Positions 63,708 through 64,000 of a DNA stretch of 64,000 nucleotides are shown here, piece by piece (within the stretch, counting starts at the first letter, position 1; each line of letters opens with the position of its first letter). The stretch comes from Cellulomonas sp. NS3 (GTDB lineage: Bacteria > Actinomycetota > Actinomycetes > Actinomycetales > Cellulomonadaceae): contig NZ_CP103289.1 of NCBI RefSeq assembly GCF_024757985.1, positions 1,240,001 to 1,304,000 of the forward strand, given 5' to 3'. The notes beneath the pieces are model-generated. The model saw only the letters and a program-made list of their open reading frames with translations. It had not been told where the DNA came from and did not search any database. A program made the translations under genes and the position numbers.

Positions 63708-64000
63708 GTGTCCGTGATCTCGGGGTCGCCCCAGCAGCTGCGCCGCGCCAACCTCGGCGCCGTGCTCGACGTCGCCTGGGGAGCAGGACCGTTCACCGCG
63801 ACCGACGCGATCGGCGCCACCGGTCTCACGCGCACCACCGTCCTGGGGCTGTGCGACGACCTCGTCGGCCTCGGCTGGCTGCGCGAGCTGGGCCCCGAGC
63901 GCCTGCCGGGCGACCGCGCCAAGGGCCGGCCCGCGCGCCGCTACGCGTTCGACCCGCGCGCCGGGCACGTCGTCGGCGTCGACGCCGGGCAGCACCGCGT
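63708..64000 (+). CDS. ROK-family transcriptional regulator, cut off by the window end
   Basis: Only the first 97 residues are visible: a winged helix (LRRANLGAVLDVAWGAGPFTATDAIGATGLTRTTVLGLCDDLVGLGWLRE) then GRPARRYAFDPRAGHVVGVDAG, the start of the ROK domain. This is enough to place it in the ROK repressors. It is divergent from the alpha-glucoside operon and shares with it the AT-rich inverted repeat at 63641-63668, so it is most likely its repressor. The sensor half is not in the window. Confidence 0.88.
   Translation, partial: MSVISGSPQQLRRANLGAVLDVAWGAGPFTATDAIGATGLTRTTVLGLCDDLVGLGWLRELGPERLPGDRAKGRPARRYAFDPRAGHVVGVDAGQHR

Overview
The window is about 64 kb of very GC-rich DNA (well above 70% by eye) with frequent GTG starts, 4-base ATGA/GTGA gene overlaps, several apparently leaderless messages, sugar importers that lack their own ATPase, and families typical of Actinomycetota (DUF3017, F420-type Ddn reductase, actinobacterial GlyA). 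The mix of secreted glucan hydrolases, ROK/DeoR regulators and carbohydrate importers suggests a saprophytic Micrococcales bacterium, most like Cellulomonas. That placement is inference; there is no rRNA in the window and I saw no tRNA, CRISPR array, insertion sequence or prophage.

Layout. 1-8.8 kb is core metabolism: the end of purH, a Ddn-like protein, a DUF2867 protein, a ferredoxin-reductase-like flavoprotein, DUF3017, an aquaporin, icd and mdh. A frameshifted stump of a DUF167 gene (8828-8919) marks the edge of this block. 9.0-14.9 kb is one secreted 1953-residue amylopullulanase with two GH13 catalytic sites and three X25-like modules. 14.9-21.2 kb is the most unusual region: three genes on the minus strand joined by 4-base overlaps. 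They encode a 1536-residue DUF4157 protein with a toxin-like C-terminus, a small acidic protein that ends in a run of five tryptophans, and an Lgt-like membrane protein with a Cys-Cys variant of the Lgt signature. I read this as a polymorphic toxin or eCIS-type effector, its immunity protein and a membrane partner.

21.4-27.3 kb holds an orphan sugar-binding lipoprotein divergent from a ROK regulator, which is co-transcribed with a complete ribose/xylose-type importer. 27.4-34.6 kb has purU, an MMPL exporter with a divergent TetR regulator, a GNAT acetyltransferase, and glyA behind a ZTP riboswitch followed by folD; together with purH and purU these are one-carbon and purine genes. 35.0-40.0 kb is a secreted nuclease plus 5'-nucleotidase fusion behind a PHO-box-like direct repeat, followed by exonuclease III.

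41-50.8 kb contains an MFS exporter with its winged-helix regulator, then two MacAB-like ABC export modules separated by a terminator and an acidic lipoprotein gene. 51.0-54.4 kb is a deoR-galT-galK operon without galE. 54.6-58.6 kb has an Mrp ATPase, DUF1003 and a soluble MgtE-N/CBS protein, then a stress-protein-17M-like membrane protein. 58.6-63.6 kb is an alpha-glucoside utilisation operon (binding protein, two permeases, GH13 alpha-glucosidase) with a divergent ROK regulator that runs off the window.

Intergenic regions are short. The only gene-free stretch longer than 300 bases is 34622-34999, which holds the folD terminator and the PHO-box-like repeat. The gap 50805-51040 between the second ABC module and galK shows no gene or clear signal.
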